Shown here: positions 52,106 to 61,272 of the stretch, piece after piece | How positions within the stretch are numbered: the stretch's first letter is position 1 | Layout of the letters: every line of letters begins with the position of its first letter | Origin: Chitinophaga dinghuensis | Lineage (GTDB): Bacteria > Bacteroidota > Bacteroidia > Chitinophagales > Chitinophagaceae | Length of the DNA: 64,000 bases | Reading direction: 5' to 3' | NCBI RefSeq assembly: GCF_003259435.1 | Contig: NZ_QLMA01000001.1 | Location: forward strand, 372,001 to 436,000 | Position numbers and translations under genes: made by a program | Notes under the pieces: generated by a model | The model's input: only the letters and a program-made list of their open reading frames with translations | What the model was told of the DNA's origin: nothing | The model's database searches: none

Positions 52106-52681
52106 TTGAGTCAGCAGCACCAATCAGACAACTATTCGTGGGTAGAGCTACAGCGCGACCCTGCCGCTTTTGAACAATTCTTTAAAAGTACGGTAGCTGG
52201 TTTGTGTGCCTATTCGTGGCGGATAGTGAAAGACCGTCAGGCGGCGGAAGATATTGTACAGGAGTTTTTCTCCAGGTTCTGGCAGCAACGAGCCGGTTTA
52301 CAAATTCAGGTATCTCCACGGCGTTATGCTTTTCGGGCAGTACATAATGCCAGTCTTAATTATTTACGTGACAATAAGTTGGTTTCCGAAGATCATTTAC
52401 TGGAAGAGTTGCCGGCGGATGAAGATCCGGTGGAGCGGGAGTTATTGTTGCAGGATAGGGTACGACAGTTGGGGCAGGCGATTGCGGCTTTACCTCCACA
52501 GTGCAGAATAGTATTTGAAAAGGTTTGTTTGGAGCAAAGGAAGTATAAAGAGGTGGCAGAAGAGTTGGGGATATCCGTTTTTACGGTGAGGAACCAGGTT
52601 AGCAAGGCATACGAAATTTTAAGAAATAATATTATTCTGGCGCTGATATCCTTGATAGTATTGTGTTTGCTGGGGAGATGA
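52106..52681 (+). CDS. ECF-type RNA polymerase sigma factor (system 2)
   Basis: A 191-residue ECF sigma factor. Region 2: DRQAAEDIVQEFFSRFWQQRAGL; region 4: ALPPQCRIVFEKVCLEQRKYKEVAEELGISVFTVRNQVSKA with a helix-turn-helix. The first usable codon is TTG 52106 (MSQQHQSDNYSW); no ATG lies in frame before the conserved part, so a TTG start or a slightly later start is needed. The C-terminus ends in a hydrophobic stretch (NIILALISLIVLCLLGR) that could attach the protein to the membrane near its FecR partner. A TATATTTG box lies at 52071-52078, but the -33 spacing is poor. Confidence 0.9.
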   Translation: MSQQHQSDNYSWVELQRDPAAFEQFFKSTVAGLCAYSWRIVKDRQAAEDIVQEFFSRFWQQRAGLQIQVSPRRYAFRAVHNASLNYLRDNKLVSEDHLLEELPADEDPVERELLLQDRVRQLGQAIAALPPQCRIVFEKVCLEQRKYKEVAEELGISVFTVRNQVSKAYEILRNNIILALISLIVLCLLGR

Positions 52682-52765
52682 AATTTTTTTCAAAATTTTT
52701 TCTCCCTGACGTAGTACATATTCACTAAGTCAGTGTCCTATTCATACAGGTCCTTATAGTTTTTG

Positions 52766-53995
52766 ATGGAACATTCAGATATAGAGATATTATCCGGAAT
52801 CCTGAGCGGAGCGTTGCAACCGCAGGATGCTATTGTGCAATCCTGGTTGCAGGAGGACCCTGCTCGTAGTGTGCTTTTGAAAGAGCCGGCGGAATTGCGT
52901 CGGTTGTTGGAGGAGCTGCAGCAACAGCGTTCTTTTGATGCAGATGCTATGTGGGGGCGTTTTGTGGTAGCGCATCAGATGGAGCATGAGCAGGCAAGTG
53001 GCGATACTGCCGGCCTGGGATATGCGGAGGAAGTTGATAATAAAGGGAGACACGCAGTTATAGAGACGGGGCCTGCTACAGGGAAAGTGGTATGGATGCG
53101 TTATCGGAGGGCGATTGGCTGGGCTGCCGCGGTGATATTGTTATTGGGGGGAGTGATGTTCTGGCGCATGAGATCTGTTGAGAGCAGTCATGAGAAAGGA
53201 TTAGTGGCGGCGGCGCAAAAACCGGTAGGGAACTATGCGGTGTTGCGGGCAGGGAAGGAGGAAGTGGATCTGCATGGAGGAGACAGTAGTTTTGTGCTGG
53301 GAGGAAACCAGGTGCAGGTACAAGGTGGTAGCATGCAGGTTGCGGCGACGAAGCCAGTGGAATATACATTAACGACGCCGCGTGGGGCTGCGTATCAGGT
53401 GCAGTTACCTGATGGTTCTAAAGCCTGGCTGAATGCGGCCTCCAGCATTACGTATCCTTCCGCGTTTACAGGAGGGGAAAGAGTGGTGACCGTTTCTGGT
53501 GAGGTATACCTAGATGTGGCGGCAGTGGCCTCGCAGCCATTTATTGTTCATACGCGTGGACAGGAGATCAGGGTATTAGGTACTGCTTTCTGTGTCCGTG
53601 ATTATGAAGAAGACCAGCAACAACTGACTACGCTGGTAAGCGGTAAAGTACAGGTAGTAGCAGATGGAAAACAACAATTACTGCAACCGGGTGAACAGGC
53701 CGTGTTGAAAGATGGACGGATGCAGGTACAACAGGTGAATACAGAAGAATACACTTCCTGGAAAGATGGATGGATCCGGTTTAACAACAAGCCGTTAAAC
53801 AGTATTCTGCAAACGATCTCCAGGTGGTATAATGTAGATATTAATACAGAGCACCAACTAGTATCAGGACAGTTCTTTACTTGTTATCTGGATAAGAACC
53901 AAAGTCTGGGCGAATTATTACAGTCATTGAATAACAGCACCAACCAATTTTCATTTTCATTGCAAGGATCAACCATTACAGTAACAAAAAAATAG
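52766..53995 (+). CDS. FecR family anti-sigma factor (system 2)
   Basis: A 409-residue anti-sigma factor from ATG 52766 (a TTG one codon earlier is less likely). N-terminal cytoplasmic helices, one membrane helix (GWAAAVILLLGGVMFWRM), then the FecR domain (YTLTTPRGAAYQVQLPDGSKAWLNAASSITYPSAF; note the phylum-typical 'tPrG..y.v.LpDGskvWLNa.S') and a C-terminal STN-like region (PLNSILQTISRWYNVDINTE). It lies 84 bases after the sigma gene and 54 bases before SusC. The coding strand of the N-terminal half is unusually G-rich. Confidence 0.92.
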   Translation: MEHSDIEILSGILSGALQPQDAIVQSWLQEDPARSVLLKEPAELRRLLEELQQQRSFDADAMWGRFVVAHQMEHEQASGDTAGLGYAEEVDNKGRHAVIETGPATGKVVWMRYRRAIGWAAAVILLLGGVMFWRMRSVESSHEKGLVAAAQKPVGNYAVLRAGKEEVDLHGGDSSFVLGGNQVQVQGGSMQVAATKPVEYTLTTPRGAAYQVQLPDGSKAWLNAASSITYPSAFTGGERVVTVSGEVYLDVAAVASQPFIVHTRGQEIRVLGTAFCVRDYEEDQQQLTTLVSGKVQVVADGKQQLLQPGEQAVLKDGRMQVQQVNTEEYTSWKDGWIRFNNKPLNSILQTISRWYNVDINTEHQLVSGQFFTCYLDKNQSLGELLQSLNNSTNQFSFSLQGSTITVTKK

Positions 53996-54049
53996 TTCGG
54001 GAGTACTCACAACACATCTGATCTTTTTTATTAACCAAAATTAATAGTG

Positions 54050-57000
54050 ATGAAACTAAAGGGGATACCTATGCCTTTACGCGAAGGCTGGGCGCAACTT
54101 TTACGCGCTACTCTGCTATGCTCCTGCCTCTGTGTATATGCAGGTACAGTGGAAGTAAAAGCCCAGCAGCCCAAAGCAGCTATTACATTATCTGTTAAAG
54201 ACAGAAGCGTAAAATCTGTATTGCAGGATATTCAAAAGAAAACTGCCTACGAATTCTTTTACAGTGATACAGAAGTAGATCTCAGTAGACATGTAACGGT
54301 GAACTTGCAACAGGCATCCCTGCAAGAGGCGCTGAATGCGGTACTGGGAAAACAGTATAACTGGCGTATACAGGGTAAATACATCTACATCACTTCTCCT
54401 GCTGCAACAAAAGGTAATGAGAAAGGACAGTTGTCATCGGAACAAGACAATACTTTCCCTGTTAACGGTACTGTTACAACTGTATCCGGTGAGCCACTGG
54501 CGGGTGTTTCCATACGTGTAAAAGGAACGAACAGTGGTGTGGCTACAGATGCAAGAGGCAGTTTCCATCTGAATGCAGCTAAAGGGCAGCAACTGGAAAT
54601 TTCTTTCCTGGGATATGATCGTCGTGATATTAAGATGGATTCCGTATCAGGCTCATTGCATGTAACATTACAGGAAACGCCGAGATCCCTGAATCAGGTG
54701 GTGGTAACGGGTTACACCAATAAAAGAATGGGAGAACTGACAGGTGCGGTATCACAGGTGAATGCTGAAGATCTGCAAACAACCACTACTCAATCTATCC
54801 TCGATAACCTGCAAGGTAAAGTGGCAGGTTTGAACATTACCGTTGGTGGCGGAAACAGCGGTTCTAACACCACCTCTTCTATCGTAATACGTGGTAAGGG
54901 TTCCATGGGATATGATGTAACCCAGCCACTGGTAGTAATTGACGGTATTATCCAGAACTATAGCGGTTCAGATGATCCATTGTCCAATATTTCACCTTCA
55001 GATATCGCTTCTATCACGGTTTTGAAAGATGCGGCATCTGCGGCAATATATGGTTCCAGAGCCGCCAACGGCGTATTGGTAATTACTACCAAACGCGGCT
55101 CAGCAGGTGGCAGCGGTACAAAAATCGGCGGGAATATTACCTATGGCTCTAATAAGGTTAGTCAGGGTAAGTTTCGTATGATGAACAGTCAGGAACGTTA
55201 TGACCTGCAACAGCAAATTTATCGCAACCAATATCTGGCTACTAACCCGAATGCGACTGATGCGGCGGTGAATAGTTATGTGAAAAACATGGTGCCAGAC
55301 AGTGTGCTGAAATATAATACAGACTGGAATGATCTGCTCCGTCGTACTGGCCAGACACAGGATTATAATGTCTGGATTTCCGGTGGCGATCAGCGACTGA
55401 AATACTATGCGTCTGGCGATTATTTCAATGAAGTAGCGCCTATAATAACGGACAATTATAAACGCTATAACTTCCGTTTTAATACAGATTTCCAGGCTAC
55501 TGAAAGATTGTCTCTCGCTACTAATGCCAGCATTTCCTATTCCAGTCAGCGCTCCGGAGGGTTCTATGAACCTTACACTAATGCGTGGACAGTTATGCCA
55601 TGGGATACTCCTTATAATTCTGATGGTTCCCTGAAACTTGGAGGAATGGATGAACCAGGCTGGTATAGCGGTGTTGCGTATAATCCACTCTATGGAAAGA
55701 ACTATGATTACGGAACGAATAAAACCACCATTGGTTCATTTGACCTGAGTCTCCGATATAAACTGACCAACTGGCTTACACTTAGTTCTCGCAACAGGTA
55801 CAGTTTTTCAACTGGTGAGTTGACCAACTATGTTGATCCGAGGGATGTATCAAGTCCGTACTCCTATCGTGGCGGTCTGATGATGCTATCCACTCCTAAT
55901 GGTGGTAATATTATCACTACTGAAATGGCGCAGGTGGACAAAACTTTTGGTAAGCATCATATCAGTGGACTGGCGGCATTTGAGTATAATAAAGTGACGT
56001 CAAAAAATGCTGCCGCTATTGTGTATGGACTGAAACCAGGCATTCAGAGCATTGGCGCCGGAGATCAGAGTACGCTTGTTTATCGTAATGCCATCACAGA
56101 AATTGCTTATCTCTCTGCCTTCTCGGAACTCAACTACTCCTATGACGGACGATATTTTGCGACTGCCAGTTTCAGAAGAGATGGCTCTTCTAAGTTTGGT
56201 CAGAACAACAAGTATGGTAATTTTTATGCTTTCAGTGGCGCATGGCAGTTGAGCAAAGAAAGCTTTCTCCGCAATGCGAAGAACCTGGACCTGCTGAAAT
56301 TGCGCTTCAGCTATGGCGTTTCCGGGAATGATCTTCCGTTAGGCGCGTATCAGTATCTCTCTTTATATAGCTATCTGGCTTCCAGTGATCAATATAATCG
56401 TCAGACCGGCGCTATACAGTCGGCCCAGGGAAATCCAAACCTGCACTGGGAAATGCAGTATACTACCAACATCGGTATTGACGCAGGTTTCTGGGATCGC
56501 GTGAATGTAACGATGGAGTTCTATCAAAAAATGAATAAAGGCTTGTTGTTGCGTGTTACGCCGCCTGCTACCAGTGGTGGTAATGCATACTATGCTAACA
56601 TGGGCCGTATCCGTAACAGAGGTATTGAACTCACCGTGAACACCAGACAGTTGAAAAACACTGCTGTGAAGTGGTCTACTGATTTCACCTTTGCTTACAA
56701 CAATAATAAAGTACTGGAACTGCAACCAGGAACGGATAAACTGTATGATGGCCAGTATATGGGTACTGCAAGACTGATAGGTCAGCCTATGAACAGTTAT
56801 TACATGCCGGTATATGCAGGTGTGGACCCAGCTACCGGAAATTCCCGTTTTGAAGTACTGGAGAAAGATGCCAATGGAAATTATACCGGTAAAGTATCTT
56901 ATACCAATAATCCAGGAAATGCAACCCTGCAGATTTTGGGTAGTAGTGATCCCAAATACATTGCAGGCTTGTCCAACAACCTGAGCTACAAGAATTTTAA

Positions 57001-57436
57001 TCTTTCTGTGATGCTGAGTTATTTCGGCGGTTTAAAAATGTTGAACCGTACCCGTGCAGATCTGGATCTGGATGGATCTGATGTAACCAGCAACAATGCT
57101 GCGCCAGCAGCAGGACAGGTAAGATGGGATCATCCCGGACAAATTGCTGACCTGCCAAAAGCCGGTAACAAAGTGGATGCTTATTTCCCTACTTCCAGGT
57201 ATTTAGAGAATGGTGAATTCCTTCGTTTGAAAAACGTAAGGCTGGGGTATAATTTCCCTGACCGCATAGTGAAAAAACTGAAGGTCTCTAAACTGAATGT
57301 ATTTATGTCTGGCGATAACCTGATGACTTGGACCAAATTCACAGGTATGGACCCGGAGAATGCGATTGGAGAAGAGAATGAGAGTAAAACTCCTTTCACA
57401 AAAAGGTTTATGGGTGGTATACAGGTAACATTCTAA
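54050..57436 (+). CDS. SusC/RagA-type TonB-dependent transporter with signalling domain (system 2)
   Basis: A 1128-residue outer-membrane channel from ATG 54050 (a GTG one codon before is possible). Order of domains: signal peptide to about residue 40, STN domain (ITLSVKDRSVKSVLQDIQKK...), carboxypeptidase-like domain (VNGTVTTVSGEPLAGVSIRVK), TonB-type stretch LNQVVVTGYTNKR, plug (DIASITVLKDAASAAIYGSRAANGVLVITTKRG, the universal SusC motif, recognised at residues ~320-350) and a barrel ending FMGGIQVTF. The STN domain ties it to the FecR/sigma pair directly upstream. It has different sequence from system 1, so it likely imports another compound. Confidence 0.95.
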   Translation: MKLKGIPMPLREGWAQLLRATLLCSCLCVYAGTVEVKAQQPKAAITLSVKDRSVKSVLQDIQKKTAYEFFYSDTEVDLSRHVTVNLQQASLQEALNAVLGKQYNWRIQGKYIYITSPAATKGNEKGQLSSEQDNTFPVNGTVTTVSGEPLAGVSIRVKGTNSGVATDARGSFHLNAAKGQQLEISFLGYDRRDIKMDSVSGSLHVTLQETPRSLNQVVVTGYTNKRMGELTGAVSQVNAEDLQTTTTQSILDNLQGKVAGLNITVGGGNSGSNTTSSIVIRGKGSMGYDVTQPLVVIDGIIQNYSGSDDPLSNISPSDIASITVLKDAASAAIYGSRAANGVLVITTKRGSAGGSGTKIGGNITYGSNKVSQGKFRMMNSQERYDLQQQIYRNQYLATNPNATDAAVNSYVKNMVPDSVLKYNTDWNDLLRRTGQTQDYNVWISGGDQRLKYYASGDYFNEVAPIITDNYKRYNFRFNTDFQATERLSLATNASISYSSQRSGGFYEPYTNAWTVMPWDTPYNSDGSLKLGGMDEPGWYSGVAYNPLYGKNYDYGTNKTTIGSFDLSLRYKLTNWLTLSSRNRYSFSTGELTNYVDPRDVSSPYSYRGGLMMLSTPNGGNIITTEMAQVDKTFGKHHISGLAAFEYNKVTSKNAAAIVYGLKPGIQSIGAGDQSTLVYRNAITEIAYLSAFSELNYSYDGRYFATASFRRDGSSKFGQNNKYGNFYAFSGAWQLSKESFLRNAKNLDLLKLRFSYGVSGNDLPLGAYQYLSLYSYLASSDQYNRQTGAIQSAQGNPNLHWEMQYTTNIGIDAGFWDRVNVTMEFYQKMNKGLLLRVTPPATSGGNAYYANMGRIRNRGIELTVNTRQLKNTAVKWSTDFTFAYNNNKVLELQPGTDKLYDGQYMGTARLIGQPMNSYYMPVYAGVDPATGNSRFEVLEKDANGNYTGKVSYTNNPGNATLQILGSSDPKYIAGLSNNLSYKNFNLSVMLSYFGGLKMLNRTRADLDLDGSDVTSNNAAPAAGQVRWDHPGQIADLPKAGNKVDAYFPTSRYLENGEFLRLKNVRLGYNFPDRIVKKLKVSKLNVFMSGDNLMTWTKFTGMDPENAIGEENESKTPFTKRFMGGIQVTF

Positions 57437-57452
57437 CTTAAATTAAATCACA

Positions 57453-58880
57453 ATGGCAATCAATATAAAGCGATCTGGCATCATTGGAGTTATTTGTCTT
57501 GGACTGCTTGGTTCCTGCAAAAGTGCGTTGGATCTCAAGCCTAAAACGGACCTGGATGCATCTACAGCACTGACTGGGTATGACAACCTGCAGGTAGCAT
57601 TAAGTGGCGCTTATTCTCAGTTGAATAACTATAAATACATCACTCCCTTTTTTAACCAGGTGGAGATGAGTACAGATAATGTGGAGGTGATGAAGGCCGG
57701 CAATAATGCCACCACTACCAGCATTGAGAGTTATTCCTTTATGCGCACTGCTTCCATGATGGATATTCAAACATGGGGCACGGGATATAAAGTTATCTAT
57801 GCCGCGAATATGGTGATAAATGCTATTCCGGATAATTCGGCGGCCAATCTGCTGCAACTCAAAGGGGAAGCGCTTTTCCTGCGTGCATTGGTACATATGG
57901 AACTGGTGCAGGTATATGGTAAGCCATATGTGCAGGATGGCGGCAGTAACCCTGGTGTTCCGTATATGACCTCCACAGATGCTACCTTATTGCCTTCCAG
58001 GAATACGGTGAAAGAAGTGTTTACTTTGGCGGCGGCAGATTTTGAAAAATCAGCCACCTTCCTTACACAATCCAAAGCAAATGCATACGCCAGCAAAGAA
58101 GCCTGCTGGGCAGCACTGGCTGATCTGTGGCTGAATGCAGGAGATAATACAAAAGCGATTACCTACGCAGAGAAAGTAATCAACAGTGGTAAATTCTCCC
58201 TGGTACAGGGCAGTACTTATCTCAACTATTTCAATAATGATCACAGTGCTGCAACAGATAAAGAAACCATCTTTACCATTAAGAGTGTAGATGGGCAGGC
58301 AAAAGGTTATTATGGCCTGGGCTACAACTATACGCAAACCAAATATGCGGCCGTATCTGCGCCGTTACTTAGTCTGCTAACTGAAACCGCCGGAGATGTG
58401 CGACTGGGCTTCTATACCAAGCTTTCTACAGCGAGCGGGGATCGTTATTTTACCACCAAATTTATCCAAAGCGGTAATACCGCAGTGAGCTCCCCAGTAA
58501 TGTACAGACTGGCCGATATGTACCTGATTCGTGCAGAAGCCAATGTTAAAACTAATCCACAGGCTTCTTTGGATGATGTGAATCTGTTGAGAACAAGAGC
58601 AGGTATCAGCGGCGCAGGCTTATACCAGTTAGCAAATCTGCATGGCAGACCTACCGTTTTACAAGTAGTACTGGATGAGTCGAGGATAGAGTTTGCATTT
58701 GAGAAAGGGCGCCGCAGAATGGATCTGCTGCGAAATGGTTTACCTGTTGTACGCGACTATGTAGGCAGTACCGTTCCTGGTAGCCATATTAATATTCCGG
58801 CTACAGATAAGAGCATGATTTATCCTATACCTGCAACTGAAATTACTGTCAATCCTCATCTTACACAGAACCCATTTTAA
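57453..58880 (+). CDS. SusD/RagB-type nutrient-binding lipoprotein (system 2)
   Basis: A 475-residue surface lipoprotein starting 16 bases after SusC. MAINIKRSGIIGVICLGLLGSCKSALDLKP contains the lipobox LLGSC (Cys22). SusD marks include the early YDNLQVALSGAYSQLN, the helix ALFLRALVHMELVQVYGKPY, RLADMYLIRAEANVK and the C-terminal ESRIEFAFEKGRRRMDLLRNG, ending with YPIPATEITVNPHLTQNPF, a very common SusD end. It is shorter than the system 1 SusD, in keeping with the RagB subgroup. Confidence 0.94.
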   Translation: MAINIKRSGIIGVICLGLLGSCKSALDLKPKTDLDASTALTGYDNLQVALSGAYSQLNNYKYITPFFNQVEMSTDNVEVMKAGNNATTTSIESYSFMRTASMMDIQTWGTGYKVIYAANMVINAIPDNSAANLLQLKGEALFLRALVHMELVQVYGKPYVQDGGSNPGVPYMTSTDATLLPSRNTVKEVFTLAAADFEKSATFLTQSKANAYASKEACWAALADLWLNAGDNTKAITYAEKVINSGKFSLVQGSTYLNYFNNDHSAATDKETIFTIKSVDGQAKGYYGLGYNYTQTKYAAVSAPLLSLLTETAGDVRLGFYTKLSTASGDRYFTTKFIQSGNTAVSSPVMYRLADMYLIRAEANVKTNPQASLDDVNLLRTRAGISGAGLYQLANLHGRPTVLQVVLDESRIEFAFEKGRRRMDLLRNGLPVVRDYVGSTVPGSHINIPATDKSMIYPIPATEITVNPHLTQNPF

Positions 58881-58888
58881 TTGAATTT

Positions 58889-60013
58889 ATGAAACAGTTC
58901 ACATGTACCCTGCTGGGATTAATGACGCTGACAACGGCGGCTTTTGCGCAGGACAAAAAGAATTTTCAGCTCAATGGTAAGATCACTGATCACAAAGAAG
59001 GCAAAGTTTATGTTTGGTATCTGGATAGTGCAGGAGATCGTACAATTGATTCGATACAATTGAAGAATGGCGCATTCACTGTAAAGGGAAAGCTGGAAAC
59101 AGTGGCGATTGCCTATATCCAACAGAATATGAGGAGTGATGATAAGGCAATGTTGGCCCTGGTACCAGGAACTCAAGCATTTACCTCCACCTGGAATGAT
59201 ATGGGAGCGGGAAGTGTAACTGGCGGAGATCCTGCCAATGCTGGTTTGCATGCACTGCAGCTGGAGAAAAAACGAATACAGCAGAAATATCAGGTAGTAC
59301 TGGACTCGATGAGGCAAGAAAAAGATCATGATCAGGCAGCAGCTATCCGTGAAAGACTGGGGCCTTACTTTGAAGAAAATAGACAGGCAGACTACCAGTT
59401 TTTCAAAAAGTATCCAGGGTCTGTACTCACCGCATATCTGCTGCGTTTCCATGTATCTGACCTTCCGCTGAAAGAACTGAAGGGATATTATGAAGGCCTC
59501 AGTCCTCTCACTAAGAAAACAGGATTCGCCAAAGAGGTTGCAGAGGAGATCCGAAGCCTGGAACATGGTTCGCCAGGGGCTGTAGCAGCAGCTTTTACTG
59601 CAACGGATATGAGTGGTAAATCATTATCGCTGAGTGATTACAAGGGCAAGTACGTGTTGTTGGACTTCTGGGCTAGCTGGTGTGTACCATGCAGAAAAGG
59701 TAATCCACATCTGAAAACAGTATATGCAAAATACCAGCCGAAAGGATTTGAGATAGTGGGTATTGCTGATGATGACAGGAATGAAAAAGCCTGGACTGCT
59801 GCAGTGGAAAAGGATGGCCTGCCATGGCGCCATGTACTCAGAGGATCAAGCAAAGTGTATGATAAAACTGATCCCAACGATATCTCCTATAAATTCGGTA
59901 TTCATTCTCTGCCTACCAAAATTCTCATCAATCCGGAAGGCATCATCATTGGCCGATATGGTAGTGATGAAGAGGCATTGGATAAAAAACTAAAAGAAAT
60001 TTACGGGGAATAA
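58889..60013 (+). CDS. DUF4369-thioredoxin (TlpA-like) exported protein
   Basis: A 374-residue protein with signal peptide (MKQFTCTLLGLMTLTTAAFAQ). Residues ~25-120 are a DUF4369 beta domain (FQLNGKITDHKEGKVYVWYL), a helical linker follows, and residues ~232-372 form an AhpC/TSA-type thioredoxin fold with the redox motif WCVPC (264-268) and the cis-Pro region SLPTKILINPEG. Both active cysteines are present, so it should act as a thiol-disulfide reductase in the periplasm. It starts 8 bases after SusD and completes the system 2 unit; TlpA-like genes often accompany SusC/SusD pairs, perhaps to process the cargo or keep partners reduced. Confidence 0.93.
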   Translation: MKQFTCTLLGLMTLTTAAFAQDKKNFQLNGKITDHKEGKVYVWYLDSAGDRTIDSIQLKNGAFTVKGKLETVAIAYIQQNMRSDDKAMLALVPGTQAFTSTWNDMGAGSVTGGDPANAGLHALQLEKKRIQQKYQVVLDSMRQEKDHDQAAAIRERLGPYFEENRQADYQFFKKYPGSVLTAYLLRFHVSDLPLKELKGYYEGLSPLTKKTGFAKEVAEEIRSLEHGSPGAVAAAFTATDMSGKSLSLSDYKGKYVLLDFWASWCVPCRKGNPHLKTVYAKYQPKGFEIVGIADDDRNEKAWTAAVEKDGLPWRHVLRGSSKVYDKTDPNDISYKFGIHSLPTKILINPEGIIIGRYGSDEEALDKKLKEIYGE

Positions 60014-60034
60014 TTTTTTAGCCAACCATGTAGT

Positions 60035-60072
60035 ATAGGCTGGGTGAACTTCTCATCCAGCCTATTTTTTTT
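60035..60072 (+). terminator. Terminator of uptake system 2
   Basis: ATAGGCTGG (60035-60043) and CCAGCCTAT (60057-60065) pair around a 13-base loop, with a T run starting at 60065. It ends the five-gene unit 22 bases after the last stop. Confidence 0.85.
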
Positions 60073-60091
60073 AAATTTTTTTTGCGACCTC

Positions 60092-60121
60092 TTGTTTTTT
60101 TTCAAAAATATCCTACTTTTG
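60092..60121 (+). promoter_or_regulatory. Promoter of tRNA-Gln copy 2
   Basis: TTG (60092-60094), 19 bases, TACTTTTG (60114-60121), the same -7 box as copy 1, about 43 bases before the tRNA. Confidence 0.7.
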
Positions 60122-60163
60122 CGATCCGTTGACGATAAATCAATGGATGCTAACAAGTAGCAT

Positions 60164-60234
60164 TGCCCGATAGTATAAGGGTAGTACATCAGATTTTGGT
60201 TCTGACTGTCTTGGTTCGAATCCAGGTCGGGCAA
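60164..60234 (+). tRNA. tRNA-Gln (anticodon TTG), copy 2
   Basis: Same sequence as the gene at 39375-39445, in the same orientation 20.8 kb away. The identity runs from 60162 to 60236 (75 bp) and stops sharply on both sides. It has its own promoter and terminator. Confidence 0.97.
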
Positions 60235-60257
60235 CTTAAGGCTTTACCTTTTAATAG

Positions 60258-60290
60258 ACCGTTATAGTTTTCAACTATAGCGGTTTTTTA
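60258..60290 (+). terminator. Terminator after tRNA-Gln copy 2
   Basis: ACCGTTATAGTT (60258-60269) pairs with AACTATAGCGGT (60273-60284) around TTC with one G-T pair, followed by TTTTTT. Confidence 0.9.
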
Positions 60291-60319
60291 TTTTACAGGA
60301 GTTTACTAACTTCCTGTAT

Positions 60320-61210
60320 ATGAAAACAGAAATTGTCTGCTTCGGAGAAGTGCTCTGGGATATTCTACCAGACAAAGAATTACCTGGAGGCGCTCCCATG
60401 AATGTTGCGTACCATCTGCAGAAACTGCACCATGTAACGGCAATGGTTACACGAATCGGTAAGGATGAGTATGGCGAGCGACTGTTGGATGTAATGCGTG
60501 GATATGGGCTGAGTACTGCTTATATCCAAGTAGACCCGACAGTGGCTACAGGTAAAGTGCTGGCCACAGTGACACCGCAACAAGAGATGTCCTACGATAT
60601 TTTATTTCCCGCAGCCTGGGATTACATTACTTCAGATATACTTTGGGAAGCGCTGGAATCGCCTCATCCGGCCTGTATTATTTTCGGATCTCTTGCTTCC
60701 AGAAATGCTGTCAGCAAGCAGGCCTTGCAGGCTTTGCTGGGTAAAGTACGCGGCTTACGTGTGCTGGATGTGAATTTACGTCCGCCGCATTATAGTGTGG
60801 AACATATTACCTGGCTGTTGGAACATGCGGATATTGTAAAGATGAATGAACATGAGTTGCAGGAACTGAGTGGCTGGTATGGGTTGGAAGGGGATATGCG
60901 TGCATTGGTAAGGCAATTGAGCGATCGGTTTGTACTAAGAGCAGTATTGGTAACATTAGGAGCGAAAGGATGTCTGTTGTATGAAGATCACGAATTTTAT
61001 CAGCAACCAGGGCATACCGTGCAGGTGGCAGATACAATAGGCAGTGGGGATGCATTACTGGCAGGATATATTCATGCCATGCTAACGGGTAGTAAGCCAG
61101 GGGCAGCACTTCGATTCGGGAATGCGTTGGGCGCATTGGTAGCAGGGAAAAGCGGAGGATGCCCGGATTATGAAACCGCAGAGATCATCACCATGATGCA
61201 CCAGCATTGA
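60320..61210 (+). CDS. PfkB family sugar kinase (fructokinase-like)
   Basis: A 296-residue ribokinase-fold sugar kinase that phosphorylates a sugar with ATP in the cytoplasm. Family signatures: GEVLWDILPDKELPGGAPMNVAYHL at the N-terminus (PfkB signature 1 region with Gly-Gly-Ala-Pro) and the C-terminal DTIGSGDALLAGY (residues 238-250), in which Asp244 is the likely catalytic base; the usual GAGD is GSGD here. The start 'CFGEVLWDILPD' is common in fructokinase-like members of Bacteroidota, though substrate cannot be fixed. It is followed 62 bases later by the thioesterase gene. Confidence 0.9.
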   Translation: MKTEIVCFGEVLWDILPDKELPGGAPMNVAYHLQKLHHVTAMVTRIGKDEYGERLLDVMRGYGLSTAYIQVDPTVATGKVLATVTPQQEMSYDILFPAAWDYITSDILWEALESPHPACIIFGSLASRNAVSKQALQALLGKVRGLRVLDVNLRPPHYSVEHITWLLEHADIVKMNEHELQELSGWYGLEGDMRALVRQLSDRFVLRAVLVTLGAKGCLLYEDHEFYQQPGHTVQVADTIGSGDALLAGYIHAMLTGSKPGAALRFGNALGALVAGKSGGCPDYETAEIITMMHQH

Positions 61211-61272
61211 GATTTTAACAATCGCTTTATAGAGAATGCCCTAATTTTGAGCCATATTAAATCGAGCGTGCA

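Noticed and set aside
39375..60234. Integrative element inserted at tRNA-Gln
   Set aside because: Only recorded as an island flanked by tRNA repeats: no integrase, relaxase or mobilisation gene lies inside, so active mobility is not supported.
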